Assembly: GCA_900540295.1 (NCBI GenBank) | Contig: UQFM01000016.1 | Location: 1-27,014 of the forward strand | Source: an uncultured Oscillospiraceae bacterium | GTDB lineage: Bacteria > Bacillota > Clostridia > Oscillospirales > Acutalibacteraceae | Direction: 5' to 3' | Length of the DNA: 27,014 nucleotides | Part shown: piece after piece, positions 14,243 to 21,655 of the stretch | Layout: each line of letters starts with the position of its first letter | How positions within the stretch are numbered: position 1 is the stretch's first letter | Notes under the pieces: generated by a model | The model's input: the letters and a program-made list of their open reading frames with translations, nothing else | Told to the model about the DNA's origin: nothing | Database searches by the model: none | Program-made: the position numbers and the translations under genes

Positions 14243-17200
14243 TTAATTTTGTTTTTTCCTGTTAAAGATTGTCATGGTTATAATACTGATTACGGAAAGA
14301 ACGCCGACGAGTACACAAGTGCCTATGAGAACAAGATTGGTTTCGCCCGAAGTCGAAGGATTCTTTTCCCTGTCTGATTTGTCAGGCAGCATTAAAGACG
14401 TACTTTCACTTTCGTCCGGTGTTGTCGTCGGAACAGGCGCTGTACTTTCGTCCTCTGCCCCGTCAGGCGCCGTTGTCGGCACGGAAGACGTATTTTCGGT
14501 CTCTGTTTCGTCAGGCTCTGTTGTCGGGTCGGGAGACGTGCTTTCGGTCTCCGTTTCGTCAGGCTCTGTTGTCGGGTCGGGAGATGTACTTTCGACTTCC
14601 GAGCTGTCGGGTACAGACGTCGTCGTATCCTCTTCGGGCTGCAGGGTCGGAGGCGTTTCAATCACATCGCCTACCTTGATAACATCGTCACCGTTGGAAA
14701 CAACTTTCACCGGGGTAACAATGTTGTTTTCTATTACACGCTGTACCGCATCGTTTGCAATATATTTGATTTCGATTTCGTTATTGTTTTCGAGATCTTC
14801 AAACGATACGGTCAGTTTGCCGCCGACGACCTTGCTTGTAATATCCTTGCCATTCAGTGTCACTGTGTAAATCTGATAACCGCTGTCGGGCGTAATGGTG
14901 TACGTATAGCTCTCTCCCGCTTTCAAACTGCGAATCTTGCCGTCTTCCTGCGTAAGAGTCCCGCCCTTGCCGTCGATGGAGGCATAAACGGTTTTATCGG
15001 TAATCTTATCGGGATCCACTGCCGCTACCATATAAGGCGAAAAGCTGGTAACCGTTGCAACGATACCGAATTTTGTTACAACGCAGGGGATTTCTTCAAT
15101 TACATATTCGTCTTTACCGTTTTCCGTAATGTGTCTGCGATGGAAAAGCTTAAACGTAACGCCGGCATCGTCCGGACCGTAGCCTTCCGGAAACCCAAGC
15201 GCAATTTTAACATAACTGCCATCGGGTATTGTAGCGTATTTGCCGCAAATCTGTAAATCGATATCGTAAGTTTGACTTGCCTGAATATCCTCTTTATTTA
15301 CGCCGATGGAGCTTTCACTGTCGATTTCGTCTAAGATAACATCCGTCACAGCAGCAGGGACTTCCGAAACAACAAGCATCATTTGGCTTCTTGCCTGTTC
15401 GGTAAACGTGCTTTGACCGTTTTCATCCAAAAATCCTGCAGTCGACAGGTCGGAATTATCAACAAGCGTAGGCTGTGCACAGCAGTCAACCCAAAGTCTG
15501 CCGTCACCGAATACATTCGGACAGGCAACATAAGAACGGGAGAACGTATAGTAAGCGTAATTCGGCTCTTTATCGGAAGTCGTTGTGTATAAGTTGCCGT
15601 TCTTGTCTTTTTTCTCAACGATTTTAGCCGAACCCACATTTTCGAATGTAAATATATATCCTTCACGGTTATGTGCATACATAAGACTGGGCTTGAACTT
15701 AAACTGCAAAGTATTCATGACGCCGTTTTCGTCCGCCGTCAGATGTACATACTTCCCGTCGTCAAACGGAACAAAATCAGCATATTTTCTCGCACTTTCA
15801 TGCTTCGGGGTAAACGCCACGCCGATATCTTTTGTTTCGTCGAGAATATGTAAGGGCTCGTCATATACAAGTTTAATACTGATGGCTTTGCTGTCCGCCA
15901 TAATATTGCTGTCCGCAGATTCACGCATGCTGTCGCTGAGGTTATAGTCTTGCCAGAACCGAGGGGACGACTTTGTCGAATCAATGTACGGAGCCGCCGT
16001 ATAAGTGCCGTAAACCGCATTTTCAAACAAATCCGATACGAATACCATGTGTTCTTCTACGGCTTCTGCATCACTGTAATAAATTTTTTCCCAGGTGAAC
16101 AAAACCTCACCTGTGTAGGGGTTTTTGGCAACGACATCCTTGTCGGGGTCAAGAGCTTTCACAACGGCATATTGCATATATAAAACATTATTATTAACAT
16201 ATGCCTGTGTTTCCCCGTCCGTATTTATAAAGCCAAGACCGTCATATTGGGTACTGTTTACTATATCCTGCCATTCGCTCCACTGTTTCTTGCCGTCAAT
16301 CATAGCATAGTGGCGCATAATCAACCGCAACCCGTCCTGCGTTAAAAGGTTTTCTGCGTTTTTGCCGTTATAACTGACATACTCTTTGACATCAAAAGTA
16401 TTTTCAAAAGGCGTGTAAACACTTCTGTACTTAAAGCCGTCTACATTTACCTCACGGTCAGTCAATTCGGGGTTAACCGCCTGCGCATAGGTTAACATAG
16501 AAAGATGAGGATAGCGCAGAGCGTAGCCGGACGATGAGATTATATCGGAGGCAATATGCTCCTTGGTCGTGGCAATCACATCCATGACCGAATATTTCGG
16601 GTTGCCCTTGCACACGCTGTTCCACGTGGTGTCAAACGCAAACCACTCATAAGCCGATTCTTCCCCTGCGCGTGCCGCCGCGGTATCCGTTTCAACAGCC
16701 TTTTGCGCCGTTTGTAATCTGACATAGTTCCAGGAATGGCCTACATTGCCGCTGGTATCCTTGCCGTCCTGATCTTTTCCTTTGCTGTAACCGCTGACGA
16801 CTACACAGGGAATATTCAAGTAATCCAAAACGGCTTTGTAGGCAGCCGAATAGCCTGAACATACCGCCTTGCGATTCACAAGCGCACCGTATGCAGTATG
16901 TGCCAATGACGACGAGGCGGCGGAGCTCTCTCCGTTTTCCAAATAATCGTTATAAACACTGAAATCGTAGTTTACGTTCTTAGCGATTTGGTTGTTGACG
17001 GAAATTGCCAAAGCACAGTCTTCTTTATAAACGGAGCTGACGCCGCCCACTTCGGCTTTCGCCGCATCCGCGAATTTTTTGACCGCGGCTTCATAAGCGG
17101 TAATCGCTTCCGCCACTTCTTTTTCGGACTTAAATGTATCGTCCCGATAAACCGTAGCTTCCCTGCCGCTGTCGATAAACCCTTTATAAACGCCGTTCGT

Positions 17201-17629
17201 GCGTCCTGCGCTTATCATAACCTTATACATATCAATATAAAACAGCTCCGGATGATCCATTAAAAACGAATCCCGCGCCGCGCCGAACGCTTTAGGCACC
17301 TCAAGGTCGCCGTTTTCGACCCACGCTTTCAGCTGTTCAGACGTTACAATATTTCCGATGTCATATTCTATGACACCGTCTTTGAAATCGCCCTTTTGGT
17401 TCATTTCCTCAAGAGCCTGATAAAACTTTTTCGCAAGCGTGTATTCTTGTTCCGTTCCGTTAACGGTCGTGATGAGATTCGTATAATAATAGTTCGACGA
17501 AAGCGCGTTTCCCCCGCCGTCATCTGACGGTACTATTTTTGCACTCGCAAATACACTTGTAAATATACTTGTAAGTACAGATATTACCAACAAACTCACC
17601 ATAAGAATTTTTTTCTTTTTTGTCCTCAT
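14243..17629 (-). CDS. Secreted, anchored transglutaminase-like surface protein
   Basis: Predicted 1128-aa surface protein. Residues 1-30 form a signal peptide (RTKKKK, then a hydrophobic core ending VFASA). A transglutaminase-like (papain-fold) core spans about 240-340 with the triad in place: Cys257 in KAVCSGYSAAYK, His298 in VGHSWNYVRL and Asp333 in WFAFDTTWN. Such domains act as cysteine proteases, peptide-linking enzymes or inactive binders. A long middle part is unrecognised. About 880-960 resembles the small beta-domain repeats of surface proteins (SYTYTITPDSGYQIYTVTLNG). A Thr/Pro/Glu/Asp stalk (about 990-1085) leads to NPSTSGE (1090-1096), a hydrophobic segment (1099-1122) and RKK, a sortase-like or plain membrane anchor. 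The ATG at 17629 follows GGAGG. The gene is monocistronic, with a near-consensus promoter. The substrate is unknown. Confidence 0.85.
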   Translation of the reverse strand: MRTKKKKILMVSLLVISVLTSIFTSVFASAKIVPSDDGGGNALSSNYYYTNLITTVNGTEQEYTLAKKFYQALEEMNQKGDFKDGVIEYDIGNIVTSEQLKAWVENGDLEVPKAFGAARDSFLMDHPELFYIDMYKVMISAGRTNGVYKGFIDSGREATVYRDDTFKSEKEVAEAITAYEAAVKKFADAAKAEVGGVSSVYKEDCALAISVNNQIAKNVNYDFSVYNDYLENGESSAASSSLAHTAYGALVNRKAVCSGYSAAYKAVLDYLNIPCVVVSGYSKGKDQDGKDTSGNVGHSWNYVRLQTAQKAVETDTAAARAGEESAYEWFAFDTTWNSVCKGNPKYSVMDVIATTKEHIASDIISSSGYALRYPHLSMLTYAQAVNPELTDREVNVDGFKYRSVYTPFENTFDVKEYVSYNGKNAENLLTQDGLRLIMRHYAMIDGKKQWSEWQDIVNSTQYDGLGFINTDGETQAYVNNNVLYMQYAVVKALDPDKDVVAKNPYTGEVLFTWEKIYYSDAEAVEEHMVFVSDLFENAVYGTYTAAPYIDSTKSSPRFWQDYNLSDSMRESADSNIMADSKAISIKLVYDEPLHILDETKDIGVAFTPKHESARKYADFVPFDDGKYVHLTADENGVMNTLQFKFKPSLMYAHNREGYIFTFENVGSAKIVEKKDKNGNLYTTTSDKEPNYAYYTFSRSYVACPNVFGDGRLWVDCCAQPTLVDNSDLSTAGFLDENGQSTFTEQARSQMMLVVSEVPAAVTDVILDEIDSESSIGVNKEDIQASQTYDIDLQICGKYATIPDGSYVKIALGFPEGYGPDDAGVTFKLFHRRHITENGKDEYVIEEIPCVVTKFGIVATVTSFSPYMVAAVDPDKITDKTVYASIDGKGGTLTQEDGKIRSLKAGESYTYTITPDSGYQIYTVTLNGKDITSKVVGGKLTVSFEDLENNNEIEIKYIANDAVQRVIENNIVTPVKVVSNGDDVIKVGDVIETPPTLQPEEDTTTSVPDSSEVESTSPDPTTEPDETETESTSPDPTTEPDETETENTSSVPTTAPDGAEDESTAPVPTTTPDESESTSLMLPDKSDREKNPSTSGETNLVLIGTCVLVGVLSVISIITMTIFNRKKQN
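14490..14585 (-). repeat. 48-nt in-frame tandem repeat in the stalk
   Basis: Two adjacent 48-nt units beginning at 14490 and 14538 are almost identical and encode the 16-residue unit ESTSPDPTTEPDETET. Diverged units of the same length flank them on the C-terminal side (ENTSSVPTTAPDGAED, then ESTAPVPTTTPDES). The period keeps the frame, so copy number can change stalk length without disrupting the protein. Confidence 0.85.
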
Positions 17630-17711
17630 AATACCTCCGAGAAATGCATACAAACGGTTTTGTTTGATTGTAAATGGATAAACCTGACAAAATGCCCAGT
17701 TTACTTTTGGT

Positions 17712-17740
17712 ATCATATCACATCTGATTTGATAATGCAA
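17712..17740 (-). promoter_or_regulatory. Predicted promoter of the surface-protein gene
   Basis: On the minus strand TTGCAT (17735-17740) and TATGAT (17712-17717) are separated by exactly 17 bp, with a TG two bases before the -10. Transcription would start near 17705, giving a leader of about 75 nt. This is one of the best promoter matches in the window. Confidence 0.7.
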
Positions 17741-17790
17741 TAAATGAATGCACACTTTTGGGCTTTTTTTAATGGATGAACGGCATAATA

Positions 17791-17828
17791 AAAAAGACTG
17801 TGCAGGAGAAATCCCGCACGGTCTTTTT
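17791..17828 (-). terminator. Terminator of the 227-aa gene
   Basis: AAAAAGACTGTGC (17791-17803) pairs with GCACGGTCTTTTT (17816-17828), all paired apart from one G-U wobble, ending in a T-run in either direction. It separates the 17904 gene from the promoter of the surface-protein gene downstream on the same strand. Confidence 0.85.
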
Positions 17829-17903
17829 ACACGGAAAGCCTTACAAATACAGGCAAAAACGGAGATGTTACATATTGTTTTATTTTTTATTCAGCAGAGT
17901 AAA

Positions 17904-18587
17904 TCAAATGCATGATTCTGCATTCTTTTCCTTTAAACGGCTGTAAATTACTTCCAAGACTTCTTGACGGTTGGAGTTGTAAATTTCGCGAAACCAATCA
18001 TACGCTTCTTCCGGCGTCATCCCCATTTTTTTACCGGACTTTGCAAAATATTCTGCAATTTGAGGGTCGGACAGCAATTGCTTTTTTTCTCTGTCACACA
18101 GTTCTTTGAGCATATCAACAAGCTTCTCATCCTGCATAATGCACTCTGCAAGTACATTTTTGGTATCTTCAATCTCGTCAAAATATCCAATCATAATATA
18201 CAGAATTATGCCGCCGTTTTCGGAAGCATGGAATGTAACATTATGTGCTTTTGCGGCGATGTCGGATAACAGTGCAAAGTCTTCGGCATCGCAAGCCTCA
18301 AAGAGCGGGAGCTCAACCGTAATATGAGCATCATAATGTTCATAATCCACAACGCCTTTAATTTTGCCGTGCCAATCTTTTGCGTAGGCATCCAACCGAG
18401 GAAGCAGATTTTCATATGCTTCCTTTTCTTTCGGAACAATATATTTTTGCTTTTTCCGCATTGCATCCCGATAAGACTTAAAGAGACCGCTTTCTATGGC
18501 ATAATCAAAAATATCAGGTTCTAAACTTTTATCTGCACACTTCTCCGATTTTGTACTGTAATCTCTTTCAAAAACTATATTTTCCAT
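17904..18587 (-). CDS. Protein of unknown function, 227 aa
   Basis: I do not recognise this protein. It appears soluble, with no signal peptide or TM segment. The N-terminal part is charged and helical (DIFDYAIESGLFKSYRDAMRKKQKYIVPKEKEAY, about 25-60). The middle looks like alternating strands (IKGVVDYEHYDAHITVELPLFEA, then HNVTFHASENGGIILYIMIGYFDE, about 75-140). The C-terminal third is helical with a motif-like MTPEEAYDWFREIYNSNRQEV. The ATG at 18587 has AGGAGG upstream and the gene has its own terminator, so it is very likely expressed. It is divergent from an XRE regulator across a 270-nt AT-rich region with repeated motifs, suggesting that regulator controls it. No toxin, nuclease or phage motif was seen. 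Confidence 0.8.
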   Translation of the reverse strand: MENIVFERDYSTKSEKCADKSLEPDIFDYAIESGLFKSYRDAMRKKQKYIVPKEKEAYENLLPRLDAYAKDWHGKIKGVVDYEHYDAHITVELPLFEACDAEDFALLSDIAAKAHNVTFHASENGGIILYIMIGYFDEIEDTKNVLAECIMQDEKLVDMLKELCDREKKQLLSDPQIAEYFAKSGKKMGMTPEEAYDWFREIYNSNRQEVLEVIYSRLKEKNAESCI

Positions 18588-18685
18588 ATATCAGTTACCT
18601 CCTTGCCGCGTATGCGCCGAATGATTTTTCACAGGTAAATCCTACCCGCTTTCGGGACCTCACTTTAATTGACGTATATATAACA

Positions 18686-18832
18686 ATTATAGTGTTAGTT
18701 TATCACAAAATTTCGAGTTTGTCGAGTGTTTCTGTCGAATAATTCAGTATATTATCGTTATATATTCGCGGTTGCCTTGTGTATTAAGCCTTGGCATTAA
18801 ATTATAATTACAGTAAATACTAACGATAACAG
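18686..18832. promoter_or_regulatory. Divergent promoter/operator region of XRE pair
   Basis: TATAAT occurs on the minus strand at 18686-18691 and on the plus strand at 18803-18808, suggesting back-to-back promoters. Next to the first is GTGTTAGTTTATCAC (18692-18706), an imperfect palindrome. TTATCGTTA (18752-18760) and its inverted copy TAACGATAA (18821-18829) lie 60 bp apart, the second just after the plus-strand -10. These sites, sharing TTAGT and TTATC blocks, are candidate operators for the XRE protein. The -35 boxes are weak on both strands. Confidence 0.45.
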
Positions 18833-18856
18833 CGATGTTTTCAGGAGCTTAGACGG

Positions 18857-19192
18857 ATGAAAGATAAAACGACAGAGCGCATTATCGGGGCGCGCATACA
18901 GAAATTAAGAAAAGCAAAAGGCTATACACAGCAAGCTTTTGCTGAAATGATTGGTTTGTCCACCAATTATTTATCGGATATTGAAAGAGGAAAGAGTTCT
19001 GCGCGGCTTGATAAATTCGTTGCGATTATCAACACTTTGGAATGTTCGGCAGACGATGTTTTTATAGATGTCATTCAATGCAGGAACAGCATTAAAGCCT
19101 CGCGTTTGTCAGAGGCGATTGAAGCATTACCGCCGGAGGAGCAGGAGAAAATTTTCGAGATTATCGAAGTTTTTACGAAGAAAGCAAAATAG
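18857..19192 (+). CDS. XRE family transcriptional regulator
   Basis: This 111-aa regulator has an N-terminal helix-turn-helix of the lambda-repressor type at about 8-63: IGARIQKLRKAKGYTQQAFA, then MIGLSTNYLSDIERGKSSA with the recognition helix, then LDKFVAIINTLECSADDVF. The remaining 45 residues are charged and helical (LSEAIEALPPEEQEKIFEIIEVFTKKAK) and probably mediate dimerisation. Similar small XRE proteins often accompany mobile or accessory genes. ATG 18857 is preceded by a plausible AGGAG at about 18844-18848. It is divergent from the unknown 227-aa gene, and the shared region carries repeated TTATCGTTA motifs, consistent with autoregulation and control of its neighbour. Confidence 0.88.
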   Translation: MKDKTTERIIGARIQKLRKAKGYTQQAFAEMIGLSTNYLSDIERGKSSARLDKFVAIINTLECSADDVFIDVIQCRNSIKASRLSEAIEALPPEEQEKIFEIIEVFTKKAK

Positions 19193-19274
19193 ATCATAAA
19201 TAATAAAAGTTGCTTACAAAATACAAATGTTTTTTATTTTTATTTCCCTTTTAAATCGGTCAAAGGTTAAACGT

Positions 19275-19308
19275 AAAAGCGTATCGCTGATTTCAGCGGT
19301 ACACTTTT
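19275..19308 (+). terminator. Terminator of the XRE gene
   Basis: AAAAGCGTATCGCTGA (19275-19290) pairs with TCAGCGGTACACTTTT (19293-19308) with one mismatch and one wobble, followed by TCTTTTT. It lies about 80 nt after the stop codon. Confidence 0.75.
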
Positions 19309-19384
19309 TCTTTTTAAAATAAAAAGTGCATGGTTGTTCAGACAGTCGTGCGTGTTTTCACGTCTTTCTGTTTGTAAGCGGTTT

Positions 19385-19525
19385 GTGCAAAACACAGGGG
19401 CGTGCACCCGCCCCCGCCGAAGTTTGATAAAATTTCGGAACAACACAGAGGCTGTCCCTTACTTCTTATCCGATTCACCGTGTGCTGTGTGAGATTCTTC
19501 GGCTGCGCCTCAGAATGACAAATGT
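19385..19525. repeat. Repeat remnants including a variant CTTCGGCTGCGCC element
   Basis: A degenerate GTAGGGG-family copy begins near 19385 (TGTGCAAAACACAGGGGCG, CGCCCC, then AGTTTGATAAAATTTC). At about 19488-19522 is a second-family copy in which the inner stem is GGC-TGC-GCC instead of GC-TTC-GC, inside the same GAGATTCTTC...TCAGAATGACA frame. No gene is seen. Confidence 0.6.
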
Positions 19526-19834
19526 ATGCAAAATCCAACGGGAAGCCTTAAAATCCAAGAAATTCCGCAGAATCCTTGCATTACCTTCCAAAAATCCGTA
19601 TACTGTATATACAAAGTACATAGTTGGTTTTTTAAGGCGTCCGTCTTTTGGGTCGGAGAATTGTCAGGTGCAGAATTTAAGGCTTATGCACGGCAAAACC
19701 GCAGTCAATCCTTTCGGATTGACGAGGATTTTAACAAAGCAGAAGCGGAAATACTGCCGCAAAAATCGCGTTTGTTTCGGATACGGGCACCTTATGCAAT
19801 CTTATACACTCGTGTTTCTATTCAAAATCTCTAA
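19526..19834 (+). other. Long leader-like region before the ABC genes, possible gene remnant
   Basis: This 309-nt stretch is open in one plus-strand frame and ends 15 nt before the ABC start, but the frame begins inside a repeat element without a ribosome binding site and the translation matches nothing I know. It contains a perfect 8-bp hairpin, GTCAATCC-TTTC-GGATTGAC (19704-19723), with no T-run after it. It may be a structured leader of the ABC operon or a decayed gene. Confidence 0.35.
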
Positions 19835-19849
19835 AAGGAGAAACGCTCT

Positions 19850-21655
19850 ATGCAACGCTTACGCCGTTCGGAACTGCTAAATAACATCGGGTATATGTTT
19901 AAAAATTGGTATTTGTGGCACCGCCGCAGTTACCTGTATCTCGCGGCGCGGATTCCCGCGATGATTGCCGTGCCGATGCTGTCGGCATACGCGCCGAAAA
20001 TCATGATGGACAGCATTGCCGAACAGGTTTCCGTCGGAACGCTGGTTGTGCGTGTCGCGCTTTTGTGTTTGGGCATTGCGGGCGCGTCTTGGATTGCGCC
20101 GTTTATGCAGCAAAAGTTAGAGGGCTCGTCACAGATTTTGCGTATGCGCTATGCCGTCCTTTCCTTCCGCAAAACGATGACTGCGGATTATGTGGATGTG
20201 GAAAGCCTTGCGGGACGCGAGCGTTTGGAACGCAGTAAAACGTTCGTCAGCGGCAGTTACAGCGGCGCACAGGCGTTTTGTGACGTGGTCTGCCATTTTG
20301 CATACAGCTTTTTCGGTATTTTCACCTCGGCGGCTCTGCTTTACAAACTGCCTGTTTTAATGCTCCTTTTGATAACGGCAACCTGTCTGTGCGAATTTTT
20401 TTTGCATCGGCTGGAGTATAAAGCGGACTGTAAAACCCGCGATGCAAGCAACTCGGTTTATTTGAAATTTGAATACTTTTTCCGCACAAGCCATGAATTT
20501 TCGGCGGGCAAGGACGTGCGCCTGTACACCTTAGGCGATTGGTTTTTAAAGCTGACCGCAGATTTGCTGTGCGCTTACACACGCATACAGCGCAAATTTT
20601 TGGGCGTAAGCTATTCGGTAACCGCGGCACGTGCGCTCATCTCTGCCCTGCGTGACGGCGTGGCATATTTCTTCCTGATTTCGGCAGTGCTTACAGACAG
20701 CATCACGGTTTCCGATTTTATTTTCTATTTCGGCATTGTCACGGGATTTTCGGGCTACGTGTCCACATTGACTTACGAGTACAATCAGCTGATTCGCTGT
20801 TCCTTGGAATGCTCCAAATTCCGTGAATACGTGGAAAGCCCCGAAAAAGGCGCAGAGGAAAAACAGCCGATTCCGAAAGCCGAAAACTACGCCGTGGAAT
20901 TCAAAAACGTGCATTTCCGCTACCGCGACAGTGAAAACGAAACCATTAAGGGGATGGATTTCTCTGTGCGCGGCGGTGAGAACATTGCGATTGTCGGCGA
21001 AAACGGCGCGGGCAAAACCACGGCGATTAAACTGCTGTGCGGACTGTACGGCGTCACGGACGGCGAGATTCTCGTCAACGGCGAAAACATTGCGCAATAC
21101 TCGCAGGAAAGCTTTTTTGATTTGTTTTCGGTTGTGTTTCAGGATTATCATTTCCTGCCTGTCAGCATCGCAAAAAATATTGCCCTTTGCGAGGAAGAAA
21201 ATATCGACCGCGAGCGGATGTGGAACTGCCTCTCAGAGGCGGGTATCCGTGAAAAGATAGAATCCTTGCCAGAACGCGAAAACACACTGATGAATAAAAG
21301 CGTACATAAAGACGCCGCTGATTTTTCTGGCGGCGAAAAGCAGAAAATCCTGCTGGCGCGTGCGCTGTATAAAGGCGCGCCGATACTCATTCTCGATGAG
21401 CCGACTGCCGCTCTCGACCCGATTGCGGAAAATGAACTGTATTTAAAATACAGCGCGCTGTCCGAGGGGAAAACGTCCTTCTTTATTTCGCACCGTCTTT
21501 CGTCTACGCGGTTCTGCGATAAAATTTTGTTTTTGTCCGACGGCAAAATTGCCGAATTCGGCACGCACGACGAGCTGATGGCGCAAAAAGGCAAATATTA
21601 CCGCATGTATCAGCTGCAAAGCTATTATTATCAAGAGGAGCGCGGTACGGTATGA
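19850..21655 (+). CDS. ABC exporter half-transporter (permease-ATPase), subunit 1
   Basis: This 601-aa protein fuses an N-terminal six-helix ABC transporter membrane domain (about 1-330) to a C-terminal ATPase (about 350-590). ATPase motifs: Walker A GENGAGKTT with Lys389, Q-loop VFQDYHFLP, signature FSGGEKQKILLARAL, Walker B LILDEPTAALDP with the catalytic Glu, and the H-loop SHRLSS. It probably forms a heterodimer with the next gene product and exports an unknown substrate (peptide, lipid or drug). The ATG at 19850 has AAGGAG 9 nt upstream. The downstream gene overlaps it by 4 nt (ATGA). No peptidase C39 domain, precursor peptide or modification enzyme was seen nearby, so bacteriocin export is not supported. 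Confidence 0.93.
   Translation: MQRLRRSELLNNIGYMFKNWYLWHRRSYLYLAARIPAMIAVPMLSAYAPKIMMDSIAEQVSVGTLVVRVALLCLGIAGASWIAPFMQQKLEGSSQILRMRYAVLSFRKTMTADYVDVESLAGRERLERSKTFVSGSYSGAQAFCDVVCHFAYSFFGIFTSAALLYKLPVLMLLLITATCLCEFFLHRLEYKADCKTRDASNSVYLKFEYFFRTSHEFSAGKDVRLYTLGDWFLKLTADLLCAYTRIQRKFLGVSYSVTAARALISALRDGVAYFFLISAVLTDSITVSDFIFYFGIVTGFSGYVSTLTYEYNQLIRCSLECSKFREYVESPEKGAEEKQPIPKAENYAVEFKNVHFRYRDSENETIKGMDFSVRGGENIAIVGENGAGKTTAIKLLCGLYGVTDGEILVNGENIAQYSQESFFDLFSVVFQDYHFLPVSIAKNIALCEEENIDRERMWNCLSEAGIREKIESLPERENTLMNKSVHKDAADFSGGEKQKILLARALYKGAPILILDEPTAALDPIAENELYLKYSALSEGKTSFFISHRLSSTRFCDKILFLSDGKIAEFGTHDELMAQKGKYYRMYQLQSYYYQEERGTV

Noticed and set aside
17904..19192. Toxin-antitoxin or phage module
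   Set aside because: The regulator is phage-repressor-like, but the 227-aa partner has no toxin, integrase or nuclease motif and is larger than usual toxins; left as unknown.
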